Assembly: GCA_017165825.1 (NCBI GenBank) | Contig: CM029369.1 | Location: 16,957,958 to 17,021,957, forward strand | Source: Hepsetus odoe | Taxonomy: Eukaryota > Chordata > Actinopteri > Characiformes > Hepsetidae | DNA length: 64,000 bases | Direction: 5' to 3' | Shown: positions 1-10,385 of the stretch, piece after piece | Layout of the letters: each line of letters opens with the position of its first letter | Position numbering within the stretch: position 1 is the first letter of the stretch | The notes under the pieces: generated by a model | The model's database searches: none | Seen by the model: the letters and a program-made list of their open reading frames with translations, nothing else | Told to the model about the DNA's origin: nothing | Made by a program: the position numbers and the translations under genes

Positions 1-67
1 TATTGGAAACAAACTGTTTGATGGTTCTGTGATCACACCCCAATATTTTAACAATTTCAAAGAGTTC
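1..67 (-). mobile_element. Tc1-like transposon fragment, cut by window edge
   Basis: These bases closely match 34693-34756, which lies inside a better preserved Tc1/mariner-like relic. The shared core includes GATGGTTCTGTGATCACACC. In that family the stretch encodes, on the minus strand, part of the transposase DNA-binding region. The match fades after about base 67, and the rest of the element would lie left of the window. Confidence 0.55.
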
Positions 68-719
68 TGCAGTGGAGTTGGAATATATATACAAGTGTAA
101 AAAATAAAGAAAGAAAGAAAATTAAAAATTAACAAAATATGCAAAATGTGTGAATAGATGATATAATATGAAGATACAACCATTCCTTGAAAGTATCGAT
201 CATAAATTATTGTATTTATTATTGTATTCGGCTACTTTAAGGTACCATTGCTGGCAAGGTGTTCAGTCTCACACTCACAGCTTGCATTTTTCTCATAAAG
301 AGCACTGCCAGTAGAACGGGACAAAATGGATCAGCCATAGGCCAGTGTCAAGCAACCGTCATAGAGTTATAAAGGTCCCCATCACCAGGCTTTGCAACAG
401 TGAAACTGCTCCCTCTGGAGCAATGGATCTCCATCTAATACCTCTGGGATGGGATGGGGGGACATTTTTAATTCAGAAATGATCCAAAATACAATGAGCA
501 ATCTCTGTAACACTGATACTTCTTTGGCTGCCTGCAGTCAAATCTAGTGCAAAGCCTTCTCAGATGAGTAGAGACTGCACATATAATGCACAGATTATCT
601 TGCTGTCTGCAGCTAGGTGTCTACAAACCTGTGAATATTAAGTGTATGTGTAGAGTGTACTTAAGAGTTAAAGCAAGTGAATTAGTAGGCCAGTAGAGCC
701 ATATGTTTGCATATTGTAA
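68..719. other. AT-rich intergenic DNA, nothing recognised
   Basis: No coding potential, RNA gene or clear repeat was recognised. Only short ORFs with no family resemblance occur. Confidence 0.4.
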
Positions 720-721
720 TT

Positions 722-1075
722 AAGTCAAGTCAAGCAGGCTTTATTGTCATTTCAGCTAAATATACACAGTAAACAGAGAAATTAAACAACGTTCCTCCAG
801 ACCCATGGTACTACACATAAAGCAACATAGAACAAGACATAGAACACGCCATAGACTAAAAACTAAACTAGTGCAGACAGAACAACATACAATGCAAAAC
901 AATGTCACAACCATGTAGATTCATCCAATATAGACCAGAGGTAGGAATGTATATGAATATGGTGGAGAATGCCAGGTGAACAACAGCAACAGTGAGTCCA
1001 GTAGTGGGTTCAATACAGTATTATGACAAACACTATATTTAGCAGCATCAATAAAGTGCAATCATCTACTCTCCC
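722..1075. mobile_element. Dispersed retroelement-like repeat fragment
   Basis: The segment opens with a tandem CAAGT motif followed by a TTTATTGTCATTTCA core and an ACAACGTTCCTCCAG block. I know this combination from repeats scattered through many fish genomes, probably the 3' portion of a LINE. The family cannot be named from the sequence alone, and no ORF survives. Confidence 0.45.
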
Positions 1076-3400
1076 CATAATTCAGATCATTGCAAGGTTG
1101 CCTGGGTAGTAGGCTCTGATGGAAGTGTATCAGTTGCACTGTGGTTGTTCCAATAGTGAGTTTAGTGCAGCTGTAAATCCCACCTATAACTGAGTACAGT
1201 GATGTTCTGGCAGTAGAACACTGTAGATCAATTTATTTATCCATCACCAGAAAAACTGCACATTAATTCATCCATATCCTAGCTGATTGGCTAAAATCTG
1301 CAGTATAGTCAAGTATATTAAATATACCCAAATACTATGGTACCAGATCCATATGCATCTATGAAGATCCTCAAAAACCAATTGTTTTAAATAATTGTGA
1401 TAATCAATATAACTTTTAAATTGGTTAACTTGCCTCGTAACTGTCATTACATATAGCTAAAACAACTATATACTAGAAAAAAAAAAGATTTACTGCCCAT
1501 TTTTGTATAAATGCCAATGTCTACAGTCACATAATCAGATGTATATTTTTAGCACCACTTACATGTTTGAAGAGCATGGTATCTTTTGCTGCTTGACCAA
1601 CAAATTAACTTTTTTTGTTCCCTGGAAACTTTTTTTTTTTTTTTGCAAATTTTATATTGGTAATAAAACGCTGTTTCAAATTGTGCAACATGTTTCTGCT
1701 TATTTTTTTTCATCAATAGAATCTGAGTCCAGCTTATTGCCAGTTACAGTTAGGTCCATCACGTCCATTTATCTAAAGGTATGAAGTGAAGTTTGAGCAA
1801 AGATTTCACTAAATGGGATCAAATTGGTACTAAGAGTGGATTTATATTAAATCAAAAAACAAATTAAAAAACCTTATGGAATTGTTCATAATGAATTTTA
1901 CCCAGTCATTCACTGTTTAATATGTTCAAACTCTGTCCTGATAAGAGCTGAATTTTTCCCAGTATAGGCAGGGATGGCAAAATGAATTTTATTGAGGACA
2001 CAGCATCAATAGATTGACTTTAAGGCTACTCACAAAGGAAAAACTTACTGGGGAAGTCTGAGTCAGTAAAGAAGACTCTGTGAATAATCGTAATGGATCA
2101 GCAAGGTTTGATTTGTATGCTTCTCAGATAGAAGACTGTGTTGCTGCAGCATATTATTCATGCATGAGAGGCCTTTATTTCTTTTGTCACGATGAGACAT
2201 TTGATAATGTCTAGACTTTAGCAGTCATCTCAGTTGTATGACATCTCCATATATTTCTGATGTGTGAACAGACAAACAGTAGTGATTCCTTGAAGTTAAA
2301 TTCTTTTGTTTTTAACTTTTCATGTTGTTGTTTATGATTCTCATGAGGATGAAAAATGACTTTGACATTGATATTTATATTTCTTTTTTAACTTTGATCT
2401 TGTATGAACAGTGCAGTTTAAAATACAGATGTCTTCTCCTAAAGCTTACACCTACATTGCAAACTTATTTAATTCTTCTTATCATAGAGGTGTGTGGAAT
2501 AAACATTTTGACCTTCCAGGCTATTTATGTGAAGTGTTGTCTTCTGACTTGGGGGGAAAATCAGCTTCAACTGCAGTAACTCTTTTAAGGGTAACCTAAT
2601 TACCTAGAAATTGGTGACAAAAACTATCCCCATATAAAAACAGGGATAGAGAAAATAAATGGAAAATAAAGGTTTGGGAGAATAGAAACATACTATAAAC
2701 ATCAGACGGACATGATGTATCTCTGAGTGAGTCTGTATAAGCTGCTGTATAGCAGATTTATACACTCTTATAGACCATCAAATACATATGGCGACAAGCT
2801 GTGCTGCTAGAAGACTTACAGATCACATGGCAACCTGAGGATTTACCACATACAGCAGGGGCTAGACAAAAACAGAGAAACTGCAAAAACAAAATACATT
2901 TTCATTCTCTGCTAAATGTGCTCTCAACTGCACGTATTTATCAGTTCTCAGTTCTCTTCCATTTGTGAGCAAAGAACATGAACTGAATGTCCTTTTGTAA
3001 GAATTTCTATTGATTGCTGAAACTTGTGCAGCCTTCTGCACTTTTGTGTGCTTTTCCAAATGTCCCATTATTTCTGATCTGCAATGAATAAATATAAATG
3101 TACTAATGTAATAGATAAAGCACTGTTTCTGTTTGCATGAGAATCACTGTGTAGCCTTTAGCCAGTACTTTGGGGAGGTTTTTTAAATGTCCTTTTTTCA
3201 GGAGCACTCACTGATACTTTCCTTTTTTCAAAATAAATAAGCTTGCCCCCAAAAAGGTCAATGAGGTGTATTGTGAATTTAATAAATATTTTTTTAAATG
3301 CTCAGTGTAATAAATATGCCTTTGTTAGTTTTTTTTTCTAGGAAAGACCTTAACATTTTTGCTTTTAATTAACCTAATGCAATTTCATGGAACCTGTTAA
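1076..3400. other. AT-rich intergenic DNA, nothing recognised
   Basis: Low-GC sequence with A and T homopolymer runs and many stop codons in all frames. The short ORFs at 1503-1784, 2322-2599 and 2862-3068 show no domain or compositional sign of coding. Confidence 0.4.
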
Positions 3401-3539
3401 CAAAGTAATTTTAATTCCAGTCAGTGATTTATTTATTTATTAGAGTTTTTATATGAGACCCCAGTAAATGATAGAATCTCTGCTTAATAAAAGAATTTTT
3501 TTGTGTGTTAAATCTTGGCTGTGAGGGAGCCATGCTGCA

Positions 3540-4250
3540 GCAATGAGTGCCTCTAAAGCTTTCTGATGCGACGGGGGTGAAGGCTGCAGTTACTGGGTGC
3601 TGCTTTTCTCCAAGTCCATTTTCAATAAGAAGGAACGCCAAGGCCCCGCCCTCCAACTCCTCAACGCGCTCCTTTATTTTGATTTTTTTTTCCGCACCTG
3701 TCTTCCGACAGGCCCCGCCTTCTGCGAAACCATTGGCTGGAAATTTGTCCTATGCTGCGTGGACCGCCCAGTGAGGAGTCGAATAGCCAATCCTATTGCA
3801 GGATACCATGCGCCGCAGTCCAACCAACTGGCAGGAGGCGGGGCCTGTCTGAACACGGGTGGGAACGAAAACAACGCAGCTGCTTTCAAACCCAACCGCT
3901 CAATCCCATTCATCCTCGAGAGGGACCCAAAAAAAGTGTCTATTTATTAGAATAGTTGTTTTCTATTGTTCAGCGCCGCACAAAAGGCGCTTCATTATGT
4001 AAGAAGGGAGCCTTTCTCCGGGAGAAACAATAAGTTGAAAATGGTCTTTGGGAGTGTGTAATAAATTTCATGTTCTTGTCTCTCTCCTCAGTGGTGCTGA
4101 AGGTGGAGCGCGCTCGGCCTCGCTGCTCTCCGAGTGCGGCGCGTTTAGGGAGGAAGGCTCCCTGCCGCCCAGTTAGGACAGAGCGATAGAAAAACGGGGC
4201 AAGGACAATTTCCCATCAGCGCCGAGGGGGGACGGTGCAACTCGCGTAAG
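3540..4250 (+). promoter_or_regulatory. CpG-rich promoter-like block with a splice donor, upstream of sox1
   Basis: GC and CpG content rises sharply against the flanks. Seen directly: three GC boxes (3641-3651, 3711-3720, 3836-3846, the first two inverted), an inverted CCAAT box at 3732-3736, a forward CCAAT box at 3787-3791, and a consensus splice donor GTAAGT at 4246-4251. A pyrimidine-rich acceptor ends at 4091, so 4092-4245 could be either an internal exon or the end of a first exon. No ORF starts here convincingly. Inference: an RNA polymerase II promoter about 4.5 kb upstream of the sox1 start codon, giving either an alternative sox1 5' leader or a long non-coding RNA whose intron contains sox1, as in the mammalian SOX1 overlapping transcript. 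Confidence 0.5.
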
Positions 4251-4289
4251 TTTGATCCATGTCCACTCTGATGTTCAGACTGTAACCCG

Positions 4290-4560
4290 GGAAACGGTGA
4301 AAGAGCGGGAATACTGGGAATAGCGGGGTAAAAGTGGGAATATCGGGAATAATGGGGTAAGGTTGGGAATAGCGGGAAGAGGAGGAAGAGTTGGAAAAGG
4401 GGAAGAGTCGGAAGATGATAAAGAGTGGGAAGAGTGAGAATAATGGAAAGAGTGTGAAGAGGGGGAAATGAGGGGTCGCTGGTTCAGACGGAAGAGTGGA
4501 ATGAACTGGACGGGGGGAAGAGCAGTGGAAATGAGGGGTCGCTGGTTCAGACGGCGCCGC
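4290..4560 (+). repeat. Purine-rich degenerate repeat with a perfect 28-bp direct duplication
   Basis: The + strand is dominated by GGGAATA/GGAAGAG-like words. Within it, 4464-4491 and 4527-4554 are identical over 28 bases, 63 bp apart. The block directly follows the splice donor of the upstream CpG-rich block. Confidence 0.6.
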
Positions 4561-5345
4561 GTGTTTCAGGGGTGGTCTTGAAAGGGTCGTCGGCTTGAGT
4601 GCGCTGGAAGTGCGAGCCCTGCTGCTGAGTGTCTGCTGTCCGATTTTACAGCCTCGACTAACGTTAGACGAATTTAAAGTCGTGAATTCGCGGAACTGTT
4701 GGGATGGACCAGGACAGCAGTGCTGTTCAGAGCGGATAGGCTGTTTATGCTTTAGTTAAAAAAAAAAAAATCAAGATCAGAGTCGGCTCAGCAGTAGTCA
4801 CTCCCATCACCCGGAGCAGAGGGAGTTGAGCCCGGCTCTCTGACTAAACGTCCTGATCTCTAGATGATGATCAGTGCTTTTTGAGCCCGGGTCCTTTTAA
4901 AAACCACAGTAAGACGGGAAAAGGGCATTACACTGTAACATTCATGGTCTTATTATTATTGATTGATATTTAAATATTCCGATGTGTTTTTCAGCTTATT
5001 TAACAGCCTTTTCGGCTTTCTTGAAGTAAAAGAAGTGTCTGAAACCTGCAGATGATTTCAGTGAGTGAACGTGTGACTTAAATGCTCTTAATCAGAAGGA
5101 CAGGGCTCAGTGCGGAGACTCTGACAGGATGAGGTGCTGAGCTGTAGATTCTCGGCCTCGTGTTTGAGTGGACAGTTGGAGTAGTTGTGCTGTAGAGCCT
5201 CAGTGATATCTGAACAATGTAGCCGAACCTCCTCTCCCAGCCAAACCCATTTTCACTCTTCTTTTCACCCTCTCTGGAGCAGCCCGACCGCTCACACCTG
5301 TCAGATGGCCGCGTTAAACTGCCTCCTCACGGGTTCAAGAGACTC
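4561..5345. other. Intergenic DNA between CpG block and GA repeat
   Basis: Moderate GC at the left edge, falling to average. No gene is supported. The small ORF starting at 5185 is carried into the GA microsatellite and is not credible. Confidence 0.35.
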
Positions 5346-5362
5346 TCCACTTTTAGGAGAGC

Positions 5363-5410
<48 letters not shown>

Positions 5411-5439
5411 AAGAGGGAGGGGGGGTAGGGAGAGAGAGA

Positions 5440-5470
<31 letters not shown>
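5346..5470 (+). repeat. (GA)n microsatellite, interrupted
   Basis: GA dinucleotide tract of about 125 bp, interrupted by a G-rich segment at 5404-5430. It is a homopurine mirror-repeat type sequence. Confidence 0.95.
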
Positions 5471-5870
5471 TTCGCCTCCAGGTTGATCTCCACAGTTTTA
5501 TTTTTACTCGATCTGTCTGACTGATGTGAATAAAATAAAAGTACAGTTTGTTCGCAGTGCCGCGATGACCCGCTGCCATAATCTTTAAATCCGGACCAAA
5601 GTTGCGCATCAATCTTAATCCAACAAGTAAGGGCCCTCGAGCTGCGCGGCGGGTCAGCGCGCTTTGTTTGGGGGCAACTGCGACCTTTGGCCTCGCACGT
5701 GCACCGACAGCGCCCTGTCCCCCCAGACGAACTCTTCCTAATGTGAGCTGCATAAAAAGAAAACAGAGGACAAAGTAAATGTGTCACACGAGGGTCACGG
5801 TGTGCCTCAATAGACTTAAATCTCGAGGAAACGGGATTAACTACAGAGTCAGTTTAGCGGAAATCGAGCA

Positions 5871-5918
<48 letters not shown>

Positions 5919-5963
5919 CATCATCATCATCAGTGCTTATTATTATTATTATTATTATTATTA
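5871..5963 (+). repeat. (ATT)n/(ATC)n compound microsatellite
   Basis: ATT repeats give way to a short TCA run and then return to ATT. The poly-isoleucine and poly-tyrosine ORF across it is an artefact of the repeat. Confidence 0.95.
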
Positions 5964-6597
5964 ATATACGTTTAAATGATCTCAGATACTTTTTTCCATA
6001 ATTAAATTATGTTAGGTATTTAAATTCTATAAATGATATTATATCTTTTGACTATTAATATATATGGTTTATTATCTATTAATCATTATTATTAATCATG
6101 ATTAGCCTGTTTTTATAATCGAAAAAGACATGATGAACTACGGCGATCAGGAAATATTGTTTGGCATTTGAAATCAATTCAGGTATTAAAAAAGTGCAAG
6201 CGGTCTTATTTTATTGTGGATTCATGGTGTGTGGTCCATTAATAAAATGTGAGCATATCACCCCAGTACTGTGACTGTATTTATTATGAGACATGACTGT
6301 CATTTTTAGAATATAAAATATTTAAAAGGAGTGTAATTCCGTTTCACTGTCTACAGGTGTCCTTTTATATTTGTGCTGTCTGATTTAAAAATAGGTCGAA
6401 CAGTGGATATTTATGTAGACATTTGTATCCCCATCATTTATTTTTCACACCTATAATTTGAATCATCTCACTTCTGCTCTTGGCAGATTTGAAATTTACC
6501 ACCGTCACACGTTTAAGCCCCATTACACAATATGATGTGGAATCCTCATACAAAGCCTTTATTTCTCCTAAACGTTGCTATTAATCTAATGAAACGA
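5964..6597. other. AT-rich intergenic DNA, nothing recognised
   Basis: Low-GC sequence with no gene, RNA or repeat that I can name. Confidence 0.35.
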
Positions 6598-7015
6598 CAT
6601 TCAGCTCCATTTAACTCCACACAGCTCCGCACAGGCATACACAGCTTCTTTCAGCTCCACACAACTCCACACACCACCATATAGATCTAGACACCTCCAT
6701 ACATGTCTGCTGAACAGCATACAGCCCTATACAGCTCCATACAGCTCCACACAACCTTGTGTAGCTCCATATTGCTCTATACACTTCATTACAACTCTAC
6801 ACACCTCCATATAGCTATGTACAACTCCATACAGCTCCACACAGCTCTATCAAACTCTGTACATCTTCATACAGCTCCATAACACTCCATGCAGCTTTAC
6901 ACACCACCACACAGCTCCAAACCCATCAATACAGCTACATACACCTCCTTGCCTCTCTACACAACTTCACACAGCTTTTCTACACACACACACCTCCAAA
7001 CGGCTCCACAGCTAA
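6598..7015 (+). repeat. Degenerate short-period tandem array (about 10-bp unit)
   Basis: About 400 bp built from diverged copies of the decamer ACAGCTCCAT or ACAGCTCCAC, many phased close to 10 bp apart. The clearest runs are near 6735-6760, 6820-6850 and 6875-6900. No coding reading is plausible. It lies about 1.6 kb upstream of the sox1 start codon. Confidence 0.75.
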
Positions 7016-7324
7016 GCGCCGGCGGCTGCTCAGCAGGATGGCAATATTTTTGTTTTGCCTTCAATTAGCGGCTGATTGGGGTTTTCAGGGCAGGTCAGCT
7101 GTGAAATCCCAATTACACATGCGCTGCGTTGTGCACAGTGTGACATCTTCCACTGCTAGTTAACAGTAATATGAACTTCACCAAAACGTGGTCTTAAGTC
7201 TGAGCTATGTGATATGTTTTACTGGCAAGATGTAAACGGCGTGTTCGGAAAGGAAAACCAACTCACACGCTGTTTTAAAGTGATGCTCCTTTATATGCGT
7301 GTCTGAACCACCTGTGCATTGAAT

Positions 7325-7342
7325 TGCCAGCAGACGGCAGTA
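7325..7342 (+). promoter_or_regulatory. CTCF-like motif (+ orientation)
   Basis: CCAGCAGACGGCAG resembles the CTCF core consensus CCASYAGRKGGCRS with one deviation (C for G/T at the tenth position). This is a motif match by eye only; occupancy is unknown. Confidence 0.3.
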
Positions 7343-7593
7343 CCATCCCTTCCAGCAAACTCCTATAGGAGTCCACGGCTTCTCAACACCGCCCGTATGT
7401 TTTACTGCCATGCATATGATAAACGTGTACATATGGGTATTCATAAAAGGACAAAGAATCATGTGAGTGGCCAAACCAGGGCAGTCTTTCAAGTTCGTGT
7501 GTGATCAGGGGCATCTAGTAATCTGAACGTCTTTCTATTTCTAAAAAGTGGGCACAGAATGACCAAGAGTAGGATCAGTAGGATCGATGAGGT

Positions 7594-7648
<55 letters not shown>

Positions 7649-7762
7649 NNNNNNNNNNNNNNNNNNNNNNNNNNNNNNNNNNNNNNNNNNNNNNNNNNNN
7701 NNNNNNNNNNNNNNNNNNNNNNNNNNNNNNNNNNNNNNNNNNNNNNNNNNNNNNNNNNNNNN
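7594..7762 (+). repeat. (CT)n microsatellite running into an assembly gap
   Basis: CT repeats occupy 7594-7648 and are followed by 114 N (7649-7762). The gap is most likely unresolved extension of the same tract. ORFs drawn across the Ns are meaningless. Confidence 0.95.
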
Positions 7763-8032
7763 CTTGCTGAGACTGCAAAAAAAATAAAAACGAATGAGAA
7801 AGAAGGGCGTCTCTTGTCTTTTTCCGTCACGTTGTCCTGTGAATTCACTCTAATCTTCAAAACTTTCCACTTTGCAGCAGTACCATGCTCTTCCCTCTCT
7901 GAAAACTTGTCTTCCACTTTCTCTCCCTGCTTCCACTCTTTCTGTTTGGCCTTTTCCATACCTCTTCTCACTTTTTTCTCTCTCTCTCTGTTCACTCCTA
8001 CATCACTCTCCCTCTCCTCTTCCATTTCTTTG

Positions 8033-8088
<56 letters not shown>
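8033..8088 (+). repeat. (CT)n microsatellite upstream of sox1
   Basis: Uninterrupted CT tract of about 56 bp ending about 550 bp upstream of the sox1 start codon. A more irregular CT-rich segment precedes it from about 7900. Confidence 0.95.
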
Positions 8089-8092
<4 letters not shown>

Positions 8093-8159
8093 TTTTAAAG
8101 GCTGAGGGTTTATGGTTTTGTCCTGGTGTTGGTTTACCTAAACTCGCAGAGTAGCCTCT

Positions 8160-8640
8160 AAACTGGCAGGCTATCCCGCTATTTACTTTCCGTTGGAGGG
8201 GCGGTGTTGACCCCTGTTGCCCCCACCCCTCCTACCAGCTCTTTCCTCGCTCGCTACGTCAGCGCGCCGAGCTCCATGCAAATCGAGAGTGTTTCTGGAG
8301 CGCCATTGGCCGCTCGCTCATTTTAATCGCTGTCAAAGCGCATCATATGGCCGCCGCTTTAACGAGCTCCTCAACTCCACCAGGGAAAGGAGCTCAAATG
8401 CACTTTCAATTCACGTGGACGTGAAAGCGCAGTGGCACAAAAGCAAGCTCCGGGAGGAAAAGAACACACCGACAACAACAAAAAAGAACTCGCCAACTCA
8501 TAACCACTGTTTGGATTAACTCGCTCCGGCTCCTGTTTTCTCCGGAGCGCTCATCGTCCGCGGTGCACCTGCCGGAGCGGACTGGCGCCCGAAAGTTCAT
8601 GCTCTTTCTGTGCTGGCTGAGCACCCTCTAAACCACGTGA
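8160..8640 (+). promoter_or_regulatory. sox1: sox1 proximal promoter and 5' UTR region
   Basis: GC-rich sequence leading to the sox1 ATG. Visible motifs are a perfect octamer ATGCAAAT at 8276-8283 (POU-type site), an inverted CCAAT box at 8305-8309, an E-box CATATG at 8344-8349, a 7-2-7 palindrome TTCACGT-GG-ACGTGAA at 8410-8425 that contains CACGTG, and a second CACGTG at 8634-8639 just before the start codon. No strong TATA box is present; the AT-rich word at 8321-8326 is the nearest candidate. The transcription start is not determinable here. POU/SOX co-regulation of SoxB1 genes is well established in general, but use of these sites is inference. Confidence 0.55.
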
Positions 8641-9675
8641 ATGTATAGCATGATGATGGAAACGGACTTGCACTCCCCGGGACCCCAGACCAACACCAAT
8701 CCGGGCCAGACGGGTCCCAGCGCGGGGGGCAAAGCCAACCAGGAGCGCGTGAAGCGCCCCATGAACGCCTTCATGGTGTGGTCCCGCGGGCAGCGGAGAA
8801 AGATGGCCCAGGAGAACCCCAAGATGCACAATTCGGAGATCAGCAAGCGCCTCGGTGCCGAGTGGAAGGTGATGTCCGAAGCCGAGAAGCGGCCCTTTAT
8901 CGACGAGGCGAAGCGCCTGCGCGCCATGCACATGAAGGAGCACCCGGATTACAAATACCGCCCCAGGCGGAAAACCAAGACGCTGCTGAAGAAGGACAAG
9001 TACTCCTTGGCCGGCGGGCTGCTGGGCGGGACGGGCGCGGGAGCGGGCGTGGGACTCGGGGTGGGCATGAGTCCGGCCGGCGTAGGCCAGCGGCTCGAGA
9101 GCCCCGGGGGTCACGGCGGTTCGGGCGGCGCGGGCTACGCGCACATGAACGGATGGGCGAACGGCGCTTACTCGGGTCAGGTGGCCGCCGCCGCCGCCGC
9201 AGCTGCCATGATGCAGGAGGCTCAGCTGGCGTACGGGCAGCACCCGGGCAGCGGCGCGCACCACCACCACCACCACGGCCACCACCACCACCCGCACAAC
9301 CCGCAGCCCATGCACCGTTACGACATGAGTGCGCTGCAGTACAGCCCCATCTCCAACTCCCAGAGCTACATGAGCGCGTCCCCGCCGGGCTACGGAGGGA
9401 TTTCCTATTCGCAGCACCAGAGCTCCAGCGTGGCGTCCTCCGCAGCCATCGGCACGCTCAGCTCCCTTGTCAAATCCGAGCCCAACGGCAGCCCCCCGGT
9501 GAGCAGCCACTCCAGAGGCCCGTGCCCCGGAGACTTGCGGGAGATGATAAGCATGTACTTACCGAGCGGGGAGTCCGGGGACCCGTCCGTTCAGAGCAGA
9601 CTGCACGCCTTACCGCAGCACTACCAGAGCACGGCGGCCGGAGTAAACGGGACTGTGCCGCTGACGCACATCTGA
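8641..9675 (+). CDS. sox1: SOX1 transcription factor (SoxB1 HMG-box), intronless
   Basis: A 344-residue SoxB1 protein that binds DNA through one HMG box and promotes neural progenitor identity in the nucleus. The HMG box spans about residues 36-108 and carries the SoxB signature RPMNAFMVWSRGQRRKMAQE and the basic tail YKYRPRRKTK. After it come a glycine-rich linker (about 124-165), an eight-alanine run (182-189), a histidine run broken by one glycine (207-217), the SoxB1 sequence LVKSEP (276-281, a sumoylation-type site), and the conserved C-terminus GTVPLTHI. The start is chosen because MYSMMMETDLHSPG is the known SOX1 N-terminus; SOX2 and SOX3 differ here. There is no intron, as expected for SoxB1 genes. 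Codon third positions are strongly GC. Teleosts keep sox1a and sox1b; linkage to rev1 makes me lean to sox1b from memory of zebrafish maps, but this is not proven here. Confidence 0.97.
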   Translation: MYSMMMETDLHSPGPQTNTNPGQTGPSAGGKANQERVKRPMNAFMVWSRGQRRKMAQENPKMHNSEISKRLGAEWKVMSEAEKRPFIDEAKRLRAMHMKEHPDYKYRPRRKTKTLLKKDKYSLAGGLLGGTGAGAGVGLGVGMSPAGVGQRLESPGGHGGSGGAGYAHMNGWANGAYSGQVAAAAAAAAMMQEAQLAYGQHPGSGAHHHHHHGHHHHPHNPQPMHRYDMSALQYSPISNSQSYMSASPPGYGGISYSQHQSSSVASSAAIGTLSSLVKSEPNGSPPVSSHSRGPCPGDLREMISMYLPSGESGDPSVQSRLHALPQHYQSTAAGVNGTVPLTHI

Positions 9676-9719
9676 AATGGTCCAACATGCTGGGGGTAAA
9701 AAAAAAAAAAAGCGCGTCC

Positions 9720-9729
9720 ACACTTACAC

Positions 9730-9771
<42 letters not shown>
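9720..9771 (+). repeat. (CA)n microsatellite in the sox1 3' UTR
   Basis: CA tract beginning about 50 bases after the sox1 stop codon and preceded by an A14 run. Both are likely length-polymorphic. Confidence 0.95.
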
Positions 9772-10355
9772 ACATCACCAAATATTTACCTCTTTTTAGA
9801 TGGCCATTTAAACTACTTTTTTGTATAAAACGTTTTATGATGGTCTTGTAATTGAAGGTAAAATATTGTTTCGATTGCAGTTCAGAGGGAAAAAAGACAA
9901 GAACTGCTCATATTTGTCACTTAAAGATTTTTTTTAAAAATCATCCATATTCATCTTTACTACACTGTCCAGCATTTCATACTGAAACTTATCCTGGCCA
10001 TGCCAAAGCATAAGAAAAGGAAAAACACGAATACGTTCCCACTGACTCAGTATTTTATTTCAAATAATTGAAATTCTTTGTGTAAATTCATTTTTTTTTA
10101 AAGTCGCATCTAACCCAACTTGGAGAAGCCGGAAAAATTGTTTCTGAGAGTTTATAAAGAGTTTCCTGCATAGTACATTTACCAAAACATTTGTATACGT
10201 GAATCTATGTACCCGAATGATGCTGTAATATTTCCTGTAAATTGTGAATAAGTTTTAATATTTCAGAAGACTGGCACGTAACTGCTGCTGTATATAATTT
10301 ATGAAATGCATTCCTGCCAGTTTCACACCCTGACTTTGCGCTGATCCATTGTCTA

Positions 10356-10361
10356 AATAAA
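10356..10361 (+). terminator. sox1: Poly(A) signal of sox1
   Basis: Canonical AATAAA about 680 bases after the stop codon, followed by a GT-rich stretch. Confidence 0.75.
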
Positions 10362-10385
10362 ATTTGGAAGAATGTTACTCTGCTT

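Larger units (their letters stand above)
9676..10385 (+). other. sox1: sox1 3' UTR
   Basis: The sequence after the TGA stop holds an A14 run (9698-9711), a CA microsatellite, then AT-rich sequence with several TGTAAAT-like words, ending at a canonical poly(A) signal AATAAA at 10356-10361. A T/G-rich stretch follows about 20-40 bases later. The cleavage site is estimated, not seen. Confidence 0.7.

Noticed and set aside
5301..5787. Minus-strand ORFs of 144 and 150 codons
   Set aside because: Half of each is translated GA repeat and the rest has no recognisable domain.
7489..8105. ORFs with poly-Ser-Leu or poly-Arg-Glu crossing the N gap
   Set aside because: They consist of the CT/GA microsatellite translated in two strands and unknown bases.
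8551..9510. A 319-codon minus-strand ORF over sox1
   Set aside because: Antisense shadow of GC-rich codons, with poly-valine from the histidine codons; no family resemblance.
8778..9851. A 357-codon + strand ORF overlapping sox1, longer than sox1 itself
   Set aside because: It is the shifted frame of the GC-rich sox1 gene, with arginine/alanine/proline-rich nonsense and a tail inside the CA repeat. The 8641-9675 frame encodes a full SOX1 protein.
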